Numbered from the stretch's first letter, positions 27,264 to 36,557 are shown. The stretch: DNA of 64,000 nt from Psychrobacter sp. TAE2020 (GCF_018919485.1 NZ_JAHLMU010000001.1:100655-164654); one strand, 5' to 3'. Numbers and translations: made by a program. The notes: generated from the sequence alone by a model not told the origin.

Positions 27264-28673
27264 ATGTCGAATAAATTACTAGATCTTATCAAGTCCTCTA
27301 ACGCTAAATGGGTTGATTTTCGCTTTACTGATACTCGGGGTAAAGAACATCACATGAGCTTTCCTGCTCATAGTGTTGATGAAGAGGTCATGGAAGATGG
27401 CAAGATGTTTGATGGTTCTTCTATTGCTGGCTGGAAGGGTATAGAAGCCTCTGATATGATCTTGCGTCCTGACCCAGAGACGGCATTTCTTGATCCGTTC
27501 TTCGATGCCGTTACTGTGGTCGTCACTTGCGATATTATCGAGCCATCAACGCTACAAGGCTATGATCGTGATCCACGTTCTATCGCCCGCCGTGCTGAAG
27601 AATATTTAAAGTCGACTGGCATTGGTGACACCGCTTATTTCGGTCCTGAGCCTGAATTCTTTATCTTTGATGAAGTGAAATGGTCGATTGAGATGTCTGG
27701 AGTTAGCCATGAAATTATCGCTGAAGAAGCGGCATGGTCAACTAATAAAGATTATGAGTGGGGCAACATGGGACATCGTCCACGCGTCAAAGGCGGCTAT
27801 GTACCAGTACCACCAATTGATAGCTCACATGATATGCGCGCAGTTATGTGTGAGCGTATTGAAGAGATCATTGGTGAGGGTAGTGTTGAAGTTCATCATC
27901 ATGAAGTCGCTCCTTGTCAGGCAGAGATTGGAGTAGCATTTAATACTTTGGTCAAAAAAGCCGATGAAGTACAACAGCTAAAGTACGTTGTACATAACGT
28001 AGCCCATCAGTTCGGTAAAACGGCTACCTTTATGCCGAAACCTGTCGTTGGTGATAATGGTTCAGGCATGCATGTGCATATTTCTATCTCAAAAGATGGG
28101 GTAAACACTTTTGCTGGTGATGAATATGCCGGTTTATCAGAATCAGCATTATACTTCATCGGTGGTATTATCAAGCATGCTCGTGCATTGAATGCCATTA
28201 CCAACCCATCGACTAACAGCTATAAGCGTCTAGTGCCACACTACGAAGCGCCTATTAAATTGGCGTATTCAGCATCTAACCGCTCAGCATCTATTCGTAT
28301 TCCACACGTTAGTAGCCCAAAAGCAGTTCGTGTCGAAGCACGTTTCCCTGACCCTGCAGCGAACCCGTATTTGACTTTTGCGGCACTGCTAATGGCAGGT
28401 CTTGATGGTATTCAGAATAAAATGCATCCAGGCGAAGCGGCAGATAAGAACTTGTATGACTTGCCACCAGAGGAAGAAGCACAAATTCCAACAGTTGCTG
28501 AAAGCTTAGAAGTGGCTCTACAAGCTTTAAGAGATGATAATGAATTCTTATTAAAAGGTGATGTATTCACTAAAGACATGCTAGAAGCCTTTATCGCTCT
28601 AAAAGAAGAAGAAGTGCAGCGTGTCAATGTTACTGTGCATCCAGTAGAGTTTGACTTGTACTATAGCTGTTAG
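27264..28673 (+). CDS. glnA: Glutamine synthetase, type I
   Basis: Dodecameric ATP-dependent enzyme that makes glutamine from glutamate and ammonium, the main entry of ammonium into organic nitrogen. It has 469 residues. The beta-grasp N-domain includes FDGSSIAGW, and metal-site segments such as GPEPEFF and [10 protein letters not shown] are present. The adenylylation site NLYDLPPEE carries Tyr398, so activity is probably controlled by GlnE. The start ATG has GGAG at about 8 bases. It lies behind a sigma-54 promoter and ends at an intrinsic terminator, so it is a single-gene unit; no glnL or glnG follows. Confidence 0.98.
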   Translation: MSNKLLDLIKSSNAKWVDFRFTDTRGKEHHMSFPAHSVDEEVMEDGKMFDGSSIAGWKGIEASDMILRPDPETAFLDPFFDAVTVVVTCDIIEPSTLQGYDRDPRSIARRAEEYLKSTGIGDTAYFGPEPEFFIFDEVKWSIEMSGVSHEIIAEEAAWSTNKDYEWGNMGHRPRVKGGYVPVPPIDSSHDMRAVMCERIEEIIGEGSVEVHHHEVAPCQAEIGVAFNTLVKKADEVQQLKYVVHNVAHQFGKTATFMPKPVVGDNGSGMHVHISISKDGVNTFAGDEYAGLSESALYFIGGIIKHARALNAITNPSTNSYKRLVPHYEAPIKLAYSASNRSASIRIPHVSSPKAVRVEARFPDPAANPYLTFAALLMAGLDGIQNKMHPGEAADKNLYDLPPEEEAQIPTVAESLEVALQALRDDNEFLLKGDVFTKDMLEAFIALKEEEVQRVNVTVHPVEFDLYYSC

Positions 28674-28690
28674 TTAATTAGTAGCTAATA

Positions 28691-28732
28691 CTTTAAGTCA
28701 CTGTCTTTAATTCATTGTCTTTAAGTCATAGT
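28691..28732. repeat. Three imperfect 14-bp tandem repeats after glnA
   Basis: CTTTAAGTCACTGT, CTTTAATTCATTGT and CTTTAAGTCATAGT stand head to tail between the stop codon and the terminator. Confidence 0.85.
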
Positions 28733-28740
28733 AATGAACA

Positions 28741-28773
28741 AAAACCAGCTGAGCGAGTCTTGGCTGGTTTTTT
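28741..28773 (+). terminator. Rho-independent terminator of glnA
   Basis: AACCAGC pairs with GCTGGTT, followed by a run of seven Ts. It lies 70 bases after the glnA stop codon. Confidence 0.9.
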
Positions 28774-29056
28774 TATGCCTATTGATAAAAGCAGTCTGCA
28801 CTATTTTTAATTTACATTTTGTCTAGAAAAGCGCTTTGATTTTAGTGGCATAATTAGCTGGTAGTAGTGCCTAGGGGCAAAAGATCAATATGCCTAGTAA
28901 GCGCTTTATTACTAATAGCTTTGAGCCCTTATAACCAAGCTAGTAATATATATAAATTAGTTTATGGAGTTTGCTATATCCAGCTTAATAACCAGCTTAG
29001 AATATAATGAGGTTGGCAGGTTTATAACTGGGTGAACTTAATGGAGGGGGGATAAT

Positions 29057-29656
29057 ATGTGGAATGAACGTTATAGCGAGTCTCAATATATCTTTGGTAC
29101 AGAACCAAATGATTTTTTAAAGCAGTCGTTTCAGCGCATAAAAGCGGGTGGAAGGGTACTATGTTTGGCTGAAGGAGAGGGTAGGAACGCAGTGTTTTTA
29201 GCCCAAAATGGCTATCAAGTTACTGGTGTTGATTTATCGATAGTAGGCTTAAATAAAGCACAGCAATTGGCTAAAGATAAAGGGGTCACTTTAATCACCC
29301 AAGTTGCCGACCTTAATGATTATGATTTTGGAGTACAACAGTGGGATGGCATTGTTTCTATTTGGGCGCATATGCCGACGGTGGTTCGCCAGCGTGTACA
29401 TAGCCAAATTGCATCAGCATTAAAGCCGGGCGGAGTATTTATCGTTGAAGCTTACACTGAACAACAGCTTATGATGGAGGCGGTCGGCGGGCCAACAGCT
29501 AGCGAAAAAGATCGTTTTGGATCGCTTGCCACTTTGCAGTATGAGCTGGCAGAACTTGAGCAGCTATTCGGGGTTGAAAGGCAACGTATGATTTCAGAAG
29601 GTAATCGTCATCAAGGTGTCAGTGCCGTGGTACAGTTTATTGCTTATAAGCGCTAA
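29057..29656 (+). CDS. Class I SAM-dependent methyltransferase
   Basis: Small methyltransferase of 199 residues with the SAM-binding loop CLAEGEGRNAVFLA near residue 36, TGVDLS near residue 56 and a post-II motif WDGIVSIWAHM. The opening WNERYSESQYIFGTEPNDFL resembles the group sometimes annotated as tellurite-resistance or thiopurine-type methyltransferases. The substrate cannot be inferred. The start is well supported by GGAGGGGGG about 7 bases upstream. It is convergent with the transporter gene that ends 5 bases beyond its stop. Confidence 0.85.
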   Translation: MWNERYSESQYIFGTEPNDFLKQSFQRIKAGGRVLCLAEGEGRNAVFLAQNGYQVTGVDLSIVGLNKAQQLAKDKGVTLITQVADLNDYDFGVQQWDGIVSIWAHMPTVVRQRVHSQIASALKPGGVFIVEAYTEQQLMMEAVGGPTASEKDRFGSLATLQYELAELEQLFGVERQRMISEGNRHQGVSAVVQFIAYKR

Positions 29657-29661
29657 CTGTA

Positions 29662-30564
29662 TTAATGCTGACTGTTAGGTTTAAGGTGACTCTTATTCAA
29701 AATAAACACTAACACTGCCCCTAAAATAATAGCACTAGCTATGACAAAGCGCAGCGTTAATTGCTCAGATAAAAATAAAACCCCAGCAATAGCGGCCATT
29801 ACCGGCACACAAAACTGGACTACAGCTGCTTGAGTGCTTTTTAATAACGGCATCGCCATATACCAGATACTATAACCAATACCGGATGTAATCGCACCGG
29901 ATACCGCTGCTAAAAGTATGCCCTCTGCACTTATATTATCCAGATAGCTTACCGCCACTAAGAATAATATAGGAACAGCCACTAAGCTTCGGATAAAGTT
30001 AAAGCCTGTAGCACGCAGTGGCGATATACAAGCTTGGCCACGGATACTATATACGCCCCATGCAACGCCGCTGATAGCCATAATTGCCGCGCCAGATAAT
30101 GACGGTACAGCAGCTGAGGGTAGCATTAGATAAATAAAGCCTACTACCGCCACCACAAAAGCTGCCCACTGGAAGGCGCTCAACTGCTCTTTTTTAAAAA
30201 TACCCCAGCCAATCATTGTTAATTGTACGGCTGCGAACAAGATAAGGGCGCCAGTGCCTGTATCTAGCTCTACGTAAGCTAGTGAAAAGCAAAGCGCATA
30301 GATCACCAAACTGATACTACTAAGCCAGCTACCTTTATCTTTTAAAATAGCGCGGTTATCAAGATTTTTATTCACCATACTTTGGCGAGTTAGGCGGCGT
30401 GCGTGTATGGTCATAATCAGCATAAGGCAGACCGCACCCCCTAGCAGACGAATAATGGTAAAGCTCCAAGCATCAATATATCCTTCTGCCAAGGCCATCC
30501 TACAAAAGAGTGAGTTAGCAGCAAAAGCAATCAACGCAATAATCGTGTATAACGTGGCTTTCAA
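29662..30564 (-). CDS. EamA/DMT-superfamily transporter
   Basis: Inner-membrane protein of 300 residues with about ten hydrophobic segments in the two-repeat EamA layout. The first opens with ATLYTIIALIAFAANSLFCR, and a second set begins near GAAIMAISGVAWGVYSIRG. It is likely a small-metabolite exporter; the substrate is unknown. It lies tail-to-tail with the methyltransferase gene. No regulatory signal stands out. Confidence 0.85.
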   Translation of the reverse strand: MKATLYTIIALIAFAANSLFCRMALAEGYIDAWSFTIIRLLGGAVCLMLIMTIHARRLTRQSMVNKNLDNRAILKDKGSWLSSISLVIYALCFSLAYVELDTGTGALILFAAVQLTMIGWGIFKKEQLSAFQWAAFVVAVVGFIYLMLPSAAVPSLSGAAIMAISGVAWGVYSIRGQACISPLRATGFNFIRSLVAVPILFLVAVSYLDNISAEGILLAAVSGAITSGIGYSIWYMAMPLLKSTQAAVVQFCVPVMAAIAGVLFLSEQLTLRFVIASAIILGAVLVFILNKSHLKPNSQH

Positions 30565-30723
30565 AAATAATCCTTACAGTAATAGGGCCAAATGATGACT
30601 ATCAATGTTTATTAATAGGGGTGACTATCTTAACAATAATAACCAATTACTCAACAGGATTTATAATAATCAGGCAGATTTTAGCGACAATAAAGTGCCC
30701 AACTAGTCATGATTTCTCTGAGA

Positions 30724-32319
30724 CTAGGCGGCTTTATACCAATCAATCTTACGAGTCATTATCATCACGCAGGCTAGCAGCACAAAGCAGAACACGGCAC
30801 CTAGTAATAGATTCAAATCCTCTGTGGTTAAGATGCCATAAAACGCTGCATACAGTCCGGCCAATATAGCGGTAAAAATAACGGCGCGTTTGAGGCTATC
30901 GAGCACATAATAGCTGTACCAGCCGATGAGACCAACACAAGCACTAGCAGCGATAGCATAAGCTTGCCAAAAAGCAATTTGCTCGGCGAGTGGTAGTAAT
31001 AAAACGTAAAACACTAATAGTGCGCAGCCCACCAGCAAGTACTGGATAGGGTGAATACGGCTCGACTTGATTATTTCAAACAAAAAGAAAGTGCCGAATG
31101 AGACTAGTATTAGCAATAAGGCGTATTTCATAGTCCGTTCAGTTTGTAGATAGACGTCGTTGGGTTCAGCAAAACTCACTCCAAAGCTATTTAGGCTACC
31201 ATTGATGCTATCGACTGAGCCAGCTGCTGCTTCTACAGCAATAGTGGCTTCATCATAGGAGCTGCCTGCTGCAAAAGGCGCAGTACTTATCACCTGACAC
31301 TGGTTATTAGCGGTACTTAAGCATTGTGATAGGTACTGATTATTAGCAACAGTGAGATATTGATTCTGCCAATTAGCCTTAAAACCATCGGCGCTAAAGC
31401 TCTTAGTATTAGGTAAGGCCTTGCCAATAAAATTAGGCGTGTCCCAGTTGCTAAGCATAGTCAGCTCAAAGTTCTGCCCAGTCGGTACAGTATTTAAACT
31501 GCTTATACCTACTAATGGTAAATCAATCAGCATTTCGATCGGCTGGTTTTTGTTTTCAACAGTAGAGGTTTTACTGCTATTTGATGCAGCTGTTTGGGTC
31601 GGTGAGTTGGCAAGATTTTGCGTAGCTAATTGAGTTAAGACAGTATCAGGAAGTGCCACTTCAACATAAGACAAACCTTTAATCATGGAGTTTTGTGGAT
31701 AAGTAGCTTTGATCGTATGTTTATTGATCATTACTGTCGGCAACGTCGCTACACCGCGTAAGTCTGACACTGGAATAATCAATTTTGCCTGCTCCCAATG
31801 ACTAACCGCTTGGAATGAGCGTAAGGCATTTTTATCAGCTGTCACTGCTGCTGTAGTAATGCCCTGCTGATCTTGTTTAGATAGCTCTGATAAATCCGAT
31901 AAATATGAAAGGTTCGAAGAGGGTTCGGCTAATGAGTAACGTTGCTTAAATTGTAGCTCACTGTTATAGCTAGTCGCATGATAAATACTGCGTTTATAAG
32001 TGTCGGTATTCACCATAATACTTTGGCTGGCTTGAGTTTGCGCGGCAAAGATAGCGTCAATCTTAGAGTAAGGCGCTGCACATTTAACGGACTGGGTTTC
32101 AGCATCTAGCAAGCATTCTGGGGTCACGGTCGTGGGAATAGCGATAAAGGGGGTGATGACTTGTTGTGGATAAACGTGCTGCTCAGCAATCTCTGCAATG
32201 ACTGAGTCGGCGTAGCTTTGGCGCTCGTAGATAACAGAGCTAAATATAGTGAGACCAATGGCAAAGATAATGCATAAGCCTGCGATAATACCCAGTTTTA
32301 TAGTAAGTGTTTTTTGCAT
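30724..32319 (-). CDS. creD: CreD-like inner membrane protein
   Basis: Protein of 531 residues in the CreD (cell envelope integrity) family. One N-terminal membrane segment (about residues 8-30) is followed by a large periplasmic domain (ELTMLSNWDTPNFIGKALP and the LPLVGISSL segment). Five or so membrane segments lie in the last 150 residues (IHPIQYLLVGCALLVFYVL, LNLLLGAVFCFVLLACVMIM). In enteric bacteria CreD is controlled by CreBC and affects envelope and beta-lactam responses; here no creB or creC is adjacent. An AGGAA-like ribosome site precedes ATG 32319. It is annotated by family resemblance and topology. Confidence 0.88.
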   Translation of the reverse strand: MQKTLTIKLGIIAGLCIIFAIGLTIFSSVIYERQSYADSVIAEIAEQHVYPQQVITPFIAIPTTVTPECLLDAETQSVKCAAPYSKIDAIFAAQTQASQSIMVNTDTYKRSIYHATSYNSELQFKQRYSLAEPSSNLSYLSDLSELSKQDQQGITTAAVTADKNALRSFQAVSHWEQAKLIIPVSDLRGVATLPTVMINKHTIKATYPQNSMIKGLSYVEVALPDTVLTQLATQNLANSPTQTAASNSSKTSTVENKNQPIEMLIDLPLVGISSLNTVPTGQNFELTMLSNWDTPNFIGKALPNTKSFSADGFKANWQNQYLTVANNQYLSQCLSTANNQCQVISTAPFAAGSSYDEATIAVEAAAGSVDSINGSLNSFGVSFAEPNDVYLQTERTMKYALLLILVSFGTFFLFEIIKSSRIHPIQYLLVGCALLVFYVLLLPLAEQIAFWQAYAIAASACVGLIGWYSYYVLDSLKRAVIFTAILAGLYAAFYGILTTEDLNLLLGAVFCFVLLACVMIMTRKIDWYKAA

Positions 32320-32888
32320 AGCAGTTCCTCAGGTTGACCTTTTGCTGTTAGCAAGGGTCAATACAGTCGATTGATTTGACTATAATTTTAGAGAGGCCAT
32401 AAAGAAAAACCATGCAAAAAAGATGAATAGTTTATGGAAATGACTTAGGGTGATTTCACTTATAATTAGGTCTTTCTAAATAAGATACAATTGTTTTAAA
32501 ACAAGTGAAATGGCAGCAGAACACATGACCTATTCAGCAGATTTTCGAGCACAAGTGATGAAAATCGTCAAAAAAAAGACATGAGTATCCATCAGGCTTG
32601 TACTTTGTATAATGTTAGCAAAACTGTATTACAGTGCTGGCAAAAGTGGTATTCAATTGGGCTATGCTCAATAGTGATAGACATAAAGATGAGTTTTTAT
32701 AATGGGATATGTGTGGAAATGCCTTATAAATCTGATGTTTGATATAACAATTAATTTCCATCTATCTAGAAATTATAGAACAGATTAAAGACGAAGCATA
32801 CAGTGATATTATCCCATGATAAGTATAGAGGGGTAATATTTTATACTAATATATATTAGTTTTATCAAACAAGAAGGTTATTAGGTCT
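32320..32888. other. Non-coding region upstream of the Sel1 gene, holding the left part of an IS630 relic
   Basis: 569 bases without an intact gene. It holds the creD promoter region, the left end motif of a decayed insertion element near 32441, a frameshifted transposase N-terminus (32525-32664) and an ATTTCACTT/AAGTGAAAT inverted repeat at about 32453-32510. Confidence 0.55.
32525..32664 (+). pseudogene. IS630-like transposase N-terminal remnant, frameshifted
   Basis: Reads MTYSADFRAQVMKIVKKK, then meets a stop. In another frame it continues DMSIHQACTLYNVSKTVLQ CWQKWY. Together these resemble the helix-turn-helix start of IS630/Tc1-like transposases. The frame breaks in a run of eight As (32570-32577). 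After the WY the similarity is lost. Confidence 0.6.
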
Positions 32889-33443
32889 ATGACGAAATCT
32901 TTATTAATTTTGTTAGTATTAGGAATAGTCCAAACTAGTGGTGCTACTGAAATAACCTTTCAACCTAATAATACCTTGGCTCATATTACTAATAGCTCTA
33001 TTTCTAAAAACTATGGTTCTACGAAGGAAATCTATAGCAGTAATGACGGTGGATACATTTCTAGCAATGATGAAATAACTCAAGCTATTGATAATTTAGG
33101 TGCTCCTTCCAAACAGAAAAAAGCTACACCCACACCTAGTTTAGATGAAATGAGAAAATGGGCAGAACAAGGTAGTACAGAATATCAAAATAAAGTTGGA
33201 TTGATATACTACTATGGTAAAGATGTTCGTCAAGACCTTATATTAGCAAGAAGGATGTTCCAAAAAGCAGCTAATCAAGGAGATATGTATGGTCAAGGTT
33301 TTCTTGGTTATTTCTATGAAAGAGGTTTGGGTGGGCTTCGCCAAAACAAAGCTAAAGCTAAAGAACTGTATGGAAAAGTTTGTGAAAAAGGTAATAGTGG
33401 TGGTTGTAGCGAATACAGAAGACTGAATGAGAACGGCTATTGA
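32889..33443 (+). CDS. Secreted Sel1-repeat protein
   Basis: Protein of 184 residues. The N-terminus MTKSLLILLVLGIVQTSGATE looks like a cleavable signal peptide, so it is probably periplasmic. A polar Asn/Ser-rich stretch follows (residues 22-90). Two Sel1-type repeats lie around residues 95-170 (YQNKVGLIYYYGKDVRQD and YGQGFLGYFYERGLGGL), ending in a Cys-containing third partial repeat. Sel1 repeats form helical solenoids for protein contacts. It is more AT-rich than its neighbours and sits between fragments of a decayed IS630 element, which suggests horizontal origin. No partner gene is nearby and the function is unknown. Confidence 0.8.
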   Translation: MTKSLLILLVLGIVQTSGATEITFQPNNTLAHITNSSISKNYGSTKEIYSSNDGGYISSNDEITQAIDNLGAPSKQKKATPTPSLDEMRKWAEQGSTEYQNKVGLIYYYGKDVRQDLILARRMFQKAANQGDMYGQGFLGYFYERGLGGLRQNKAKAKELYGKVCEKGNSGGCSEYRRLNENGY

Positions 33444-33530
33444 TAATCTAACGAAACCTTTATAAGGCTATCAGATCCTTTTTAAGAACTCATAATATAT
33501 TTAATGCATAGACATAAGAATACTAATTAA

Positions 33531-33720
33531 AGGCCTTGTATCGATAGTTACAACTGGCAAGGTAAAAACGTACCAACTTCCTTATCGATGATTGTCATGG
33601 ATATGAGGGCGGATGTAGCAAAGCACTGCTTTGCCCCAACCTATTCATTGGTAGTAGCGAAAATAATAAAGGTTATAGCATTGACTAGGGTGATGGCGCA
33701 TTATTGGATAGCAGAGGCTA
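33531..33720 (+). pseudogene. IS630-like transposase DDE-domain remnant
   Basis: An open stretch without a start reads CIDSYNWQGKNVPTSLSMI then VMDMRADVAKHC. The pieces YNWQGK and IVMD resemble the DDE domain of IS630 transposases, where about 60 residues normally lie between them. That implies an internal deletion. The second half has drifted beyond recognition. Confidence 0.45.
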
Positions 33721-33739
33721 GCAGCTTTAATTAATGATA

Positions 33740-33753
33740 AAATAGCCTAAGTA
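33740..33753. repeat. IS630-type end motif, copy 1
   Basis: AAATAGCCTAAGTA, identical to two further copies at 45463 and 45570. Here it is the right end of the decayed element. Confidence 0.7.
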
Positions 33754-33820
33754 AATATCATTATTAAATTCAATTTTGCATCTATAAATCAATTTGCTAT
33801 TTCAATTTTCACTTTGTCAG

Positions 33821-34471
33821 CTAATGCAATTCTCTTAGCCACCGCGCTACCTGCTGGACTCGTTGTTGTCGATCACCGCCAATGCGCCGAAAGTCTTTAT
33901 TATAATAGTTAAGCTCATTTTCAAAGCGTGTCGTTATTGCTTGGCGATCATAAGGGCTGTCACGTAGATCATCGGCAACCCATGGGATGTCGACCTCAGT
34001 CAGTAAAATTAAATCATAACGATGGGCTAGTGCGGCTTGGCTCAGAGCCTTTGGACAGTCACCATAATACCAGTTGGCATAAATCATTAGCTCAAATAGA
34101 CTAGTATCACAAAACAGATAGCGCTGCTGTGCTGTGTTTTTATCTATAGCTTGCGCTGCTAGCTCATCTTGCTGGTTTTGAATAACTTGTGCACCTTGTA
34201 TAGCTTCGAGTGCCAGCTGATTTTCTACAGCTATTTGGCCTTGGGCGATAGGTAATAAATCCTCCCAAGTACAAGTCTGCTGCTCAGTATTCCACTTTTT
34301 TTGCAAGTAAGTGCGCATGTATTCAGGCACCCAAGGACTAGAAAAATGCGCCGCCAAATCACGACACAAAGTAGTCTTTCCAGTACTTTCTGCACCTAAA
34401 ATTGCGACTTTAGTTACCGACTTAAGCGTATGCTGTTCCAAATTGTACAGAGTAACGTCGTTGCCATTCAT
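33821..34471 (-). CDS. NadR-like ATPase, probable nicotinamide riboside kinase
   Basis: P-loop protein of about 216 residues resembling the ribosylnicotinamide-kinase half of NadR. Walker A is ILGAESTGKTTL near residue 25, followed by VPEYMRTYL, FCDTSLFELMIYANWYYGDCP and LLTEVDIPWVADDLRD. The N-terminal helix-turn-helix and NMN adenylyltransferase domains of full NadR are absent. The start could be ATG 34471 or 34489 (six more residues). Either overlaps the end of pnuC by 50-68 bases in another frame, a strong sign of translational coupling. By context it phosphorylates imported nicotinamide riboside to NMN, trapping it in the cell. Confidence 0.87.
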   Translation of the reverse strand: MNGNDVTLYNLEQHTLKSVTKVAILGAESTGKTTLCRDLAAHFSSPWVPEYMRTYLQKKWNTEQQTCTWEDLLPIAQGQIAVENQLALEAIQGAQVIQNQQDELAAQAIDKNTAQQRYLFCDTSLFELMIYANWYYGDCPKALSQAALAHRYDLILLTEVDIPWVADDLRDSPYDRQAITTRFENELNYYNKDFRRIGGDRQQRVQQVARWLRELH

Positions 34472-35111
34472 AGTAAGCCCAAACTGCAATGAGAGTGAAC
34501 ACTACATACTGTAGCGCGGTAAAAGTAAGGCCTTTATAAAAGTATAACGGTACTGAAATAGTGTCAGCCACTATCCATATCAGCCAATGCTCAATTTTGC
34601 GTTTAGCCATCAGCCACATTGCCATCAAGAACAGTGCTGTGGTCAGCATATCGGTATAATCTACCCAAGTAAATAAGTGCATACCGAGTACGGCGCCGTC
34701 AAAACTGAAGTTATTATTGATAACTGGACGGAAATAATAAACCAGTGCTACAAAAGCAACAGTCACGCTGGCTAGTAAGGTCAGGATGGGCAAGTCACCA
34801 GCTTGAATACGCTCGATAGTAATATTATTTTGCTCACCGTCAGTTTTATTCTTTGACCAATTAAACCAGCCGTATATACCCATAGCTGTATAGTAAGCGT
34901 TGATAAACATATCGCCAAACAATTGCCATTGCCAAAGTAAATATACAAAAACTGCGGTGCTGATGATACCAATAGGGAAGACCAACACATTCAGCCTGCT
35001 GGCGAGTAACACACTAGCGACACCGAATATCACCGCTACTATCTCTAATCCAATAAATAGTACAGGGTAGTCAGCATACTGACCAAAGAGCCAGTTTAAA
35101 AGTTCTAACAT
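34422..35111 (-). CDS. pnuC: Nicotinamide riboside transporter PnuC
   Basis: Integral membrane protein of 229 residues with about seven hydrophobic segments. PnuC-family hallmarks are visible: a Trp/Tyr-rich WQWQLFGDMFINAYYTAMG IYGWFNW region near residue 62, and WLIWIVADTISVPLYFYKGL near residue 175. Family members move nicotinamide riboside by facilitated diffusion, driven by phosphorylation inside. The 3' end overlaps the NadR-like kinase gene, fitting that coupling. No NAD-responsive riboswitch was recognised upstream. Confidence 0.92.
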   Translation of the reverse strand: MLELLNWLFGQYADYPVLFIGLEIVAVIFGVASVLLASRLNVLVFPIGIISTAVFVYLLWQWQLFGDMFINAYYTAMGIYGWFNWSKNKTDGEQNNITIERIQAGDLPILTLLASVTVAFVALVYYFRPVINNNFSFDGAVLGMHLFTWVDYTDMLTTALFLMAMWLMAKRKIEHWLIWIVADTISVPLYFYKGLTFTALQYVVFTLIAVWAYYEWQRRYSVQFGTAYA

Positions 35112-35375
35112 TGCTTTTCCTAATTTTTATTATTTACCAAGCTTTAAGAGCTTCGATTATAGCTTAACTGCCGTAGAAGTAGGCTCTGCTTTGCTAATTA
35201 TTAACGCCAATCTGATTATTTGTAACAAACTATTAGAAAAATAGTATTATTCAGGCATAATAAAGACATTAAATTTAAGTTTACAGTTATTCACCCATTG
35301 TTATTAACCGAAAGTAGACTTGTGCTATTTTCTCCCTTTTTGAGCATTATTTGTAGTAGACAAGGAAGCTTTATT

Positions 35376-36521
35376 ATGACGACTTGTATAACTGGCACTG
35401 GCCTGTACATTCCCCCTTATAGCATCAGTAACGAAGAATTGGTTACCTCCTTTAATCAGTATGTCGATAATTATAATGAGCAACATGCAGACGAGATAGC
35501 TAATGAGACTATATCTGCTTTGCAACCCTCTTCTGCTGAATTTATAGAAAAAGTATCAGGTATCAAATCACGTTACGTAATGGAAAAAGAGGGTATTTTA
35601 AACCCTGAAATTATGGCTCCCGTTATTGCCTATCGTAATTTGGGTGAAGAGCTGTCAGTAATGGCTGAAATGGGGGCAGCAGCCCTTAGGGATGCGCTAA
35701 AAGACGCTGGTTTAGAAGCTAACGATCTAGATGGTATTATCCTCGCTTGCTCAAACTTCCAGCGCACTTATCCTGCCGTTGCCATCGAAATTCAGAATGA
35801 AATCGGCATGATTGGTGGCTTTGCTTACGACATGAACGTTGCTTGTAGTGCCGCCACTTTTGGTCTCTCGCAAGCGCACGGCTCTATCGTATCAGGTTTG
35901 GCTAAGCGCATTGCTGTGGTCAACGTTGAGATTACCTCAGCGCATCTTAACTGGCGTAACCGTGATAGCCACTTTATCTTTGGTGATGTCGCTACTGCTT
36001 GTATCGTAGAAGATCTAGATACGCCAAAAGGTTATGAGATACTGAACGCTAAGCTGTTTACTGAGTTCTCTACTAACATCAAAAACGAATATGGCTTTAT
36101 GGATCGCTCAGAATTTTTAGCAGCTGAAACCCAAATGTATCCTGACTTAAAAGAGCCGGTTACTGATAAGCTGTTTCTGCAAAATGGTCGTAAAGTATTC
36201 CGTGAAGTCTGTCCAAAAGTGTCACAAATAATTCTTGAGCATTTGCAGGACAACGAGATACCAGCTAGCGATATAAAAATGATGTGGCTACATCAAGCTA
36301 ATGCCAATATGCTCGATTTGATATTACGCACCGTTATGGGCAAAGAAGCCGATAAGTCTATTGTGCCAAGTGTCATTGCTGAATTTGCCAATACTAGTTC
36401 ATCTAGCCCTATGGTGGTATTCCATCGTTATAAAGATGACTTACAATCAGGTGATTTGGGTGTTATTTGCTCATTCGGTGCTGGTTACTCGATTGGTTCA
36501 GTATTAGTCAAAAAGGTCTAA
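35376..36521 (+). CDS. FabH-like beta-ketoacyl-ACP synthase III
   Basis: Thiolase-fold condensing enzyme of 381 residues from ATG 35376, which has AAGGAAG about 11 bases upstream; the frame also extends 26 residues further but without such a site. The catalytic triad is visible: Cys157 in NVACSAATFG, His306 in WLHQANA and Asn339 in FANTSSSS. It is longer than classical FabH (about 320) because of an insert around residues 22-90. Such long FabH-like proteins in Pseudomonas and relatives can use medium-chain acyl-CoA, connecting beta-oxidation with fatty acid synthesis. No other fab gene is adjacent, so the precise substrate is not clear. Confidence 0.88.
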   Translation: MTTCITGTGLYIPPYSISNEELVTSFNQYVDNYNEQHADEIANETISALQPSSAEFIEKVSGIKSRYVMEKEGILNPEIMAPVIAYRNLGEELSVMAEMGAAALRDALKDAGLEANDLDGIILACSNFQRTYPAVAIEIQNEIGMIGGFAYDMNVACSAATFGLSQAHGSIVSGLAKRIAVVNVEITSAHLNWRNRDSHFIFGDVATACIVEDLDTPKGYEILNAKLFTEFSTNIKNEYGFMDRSEFLAAETQMYPDLKEPVTDKLFLQNGRKVFREVCPKVSQIILEHLQDNEIPASDIKMMWLHQANANMLDLILRTVMGKEADKSIVPSVIAEFANTSSSSPMVVFHRYKDDLQSGDLGVICSFGAGYSIGSVLVKKV

Positions 36522-36557
36522 ATAGCCATTTTTGCTATCGATCTATGCTGAATATGG

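Larger units (their letters stand above)
28674..29056. other. Intergenic region between glnA and a methyltransferase gene
   Basis: 383 bases. It contains three tandem 14-base repeats at 28691-28732 and the glnA terminator at 28741-28773. The remainder is AT-rich with no clear promoter beyond the GGAGGGGGG ribosome site at about 29042. Confidence 0.6.
32441..33754 (+). mobile_element. Decayed IS630-type element containing a Sel1-repeat gene
   Basis: Left end TGACTTAGGGTGATTT (from 32441) and the inverse of the right end, TTACTTAGGCTATTTT (33739-33754), match at 13 or so of 16 positions and face each other like terminal inverted repeats. Inside, transposase-like fragments lie in the expected order: an N-terminal helix-turn-helix piece at 32525 and a DDE-type piece at 33531. 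An intact, AT-rich gene for a secreted Sel1 protein lies between them. The family call rests on remembered motifs, not on a search. The boundaries are approximate. Confidence 0.5.
33444..33820. other. Region after the Sel1 gene, right part of the IS630 relic
   Basis: 377 bases. Most is explained by the transposase C-terminal remnant (33531-33720) and the right end motif at 33740. The last 65 bases are plain AT-rich sequence downstream of the NadR-like gene, with no clear terminator. Confidence 0.5.
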
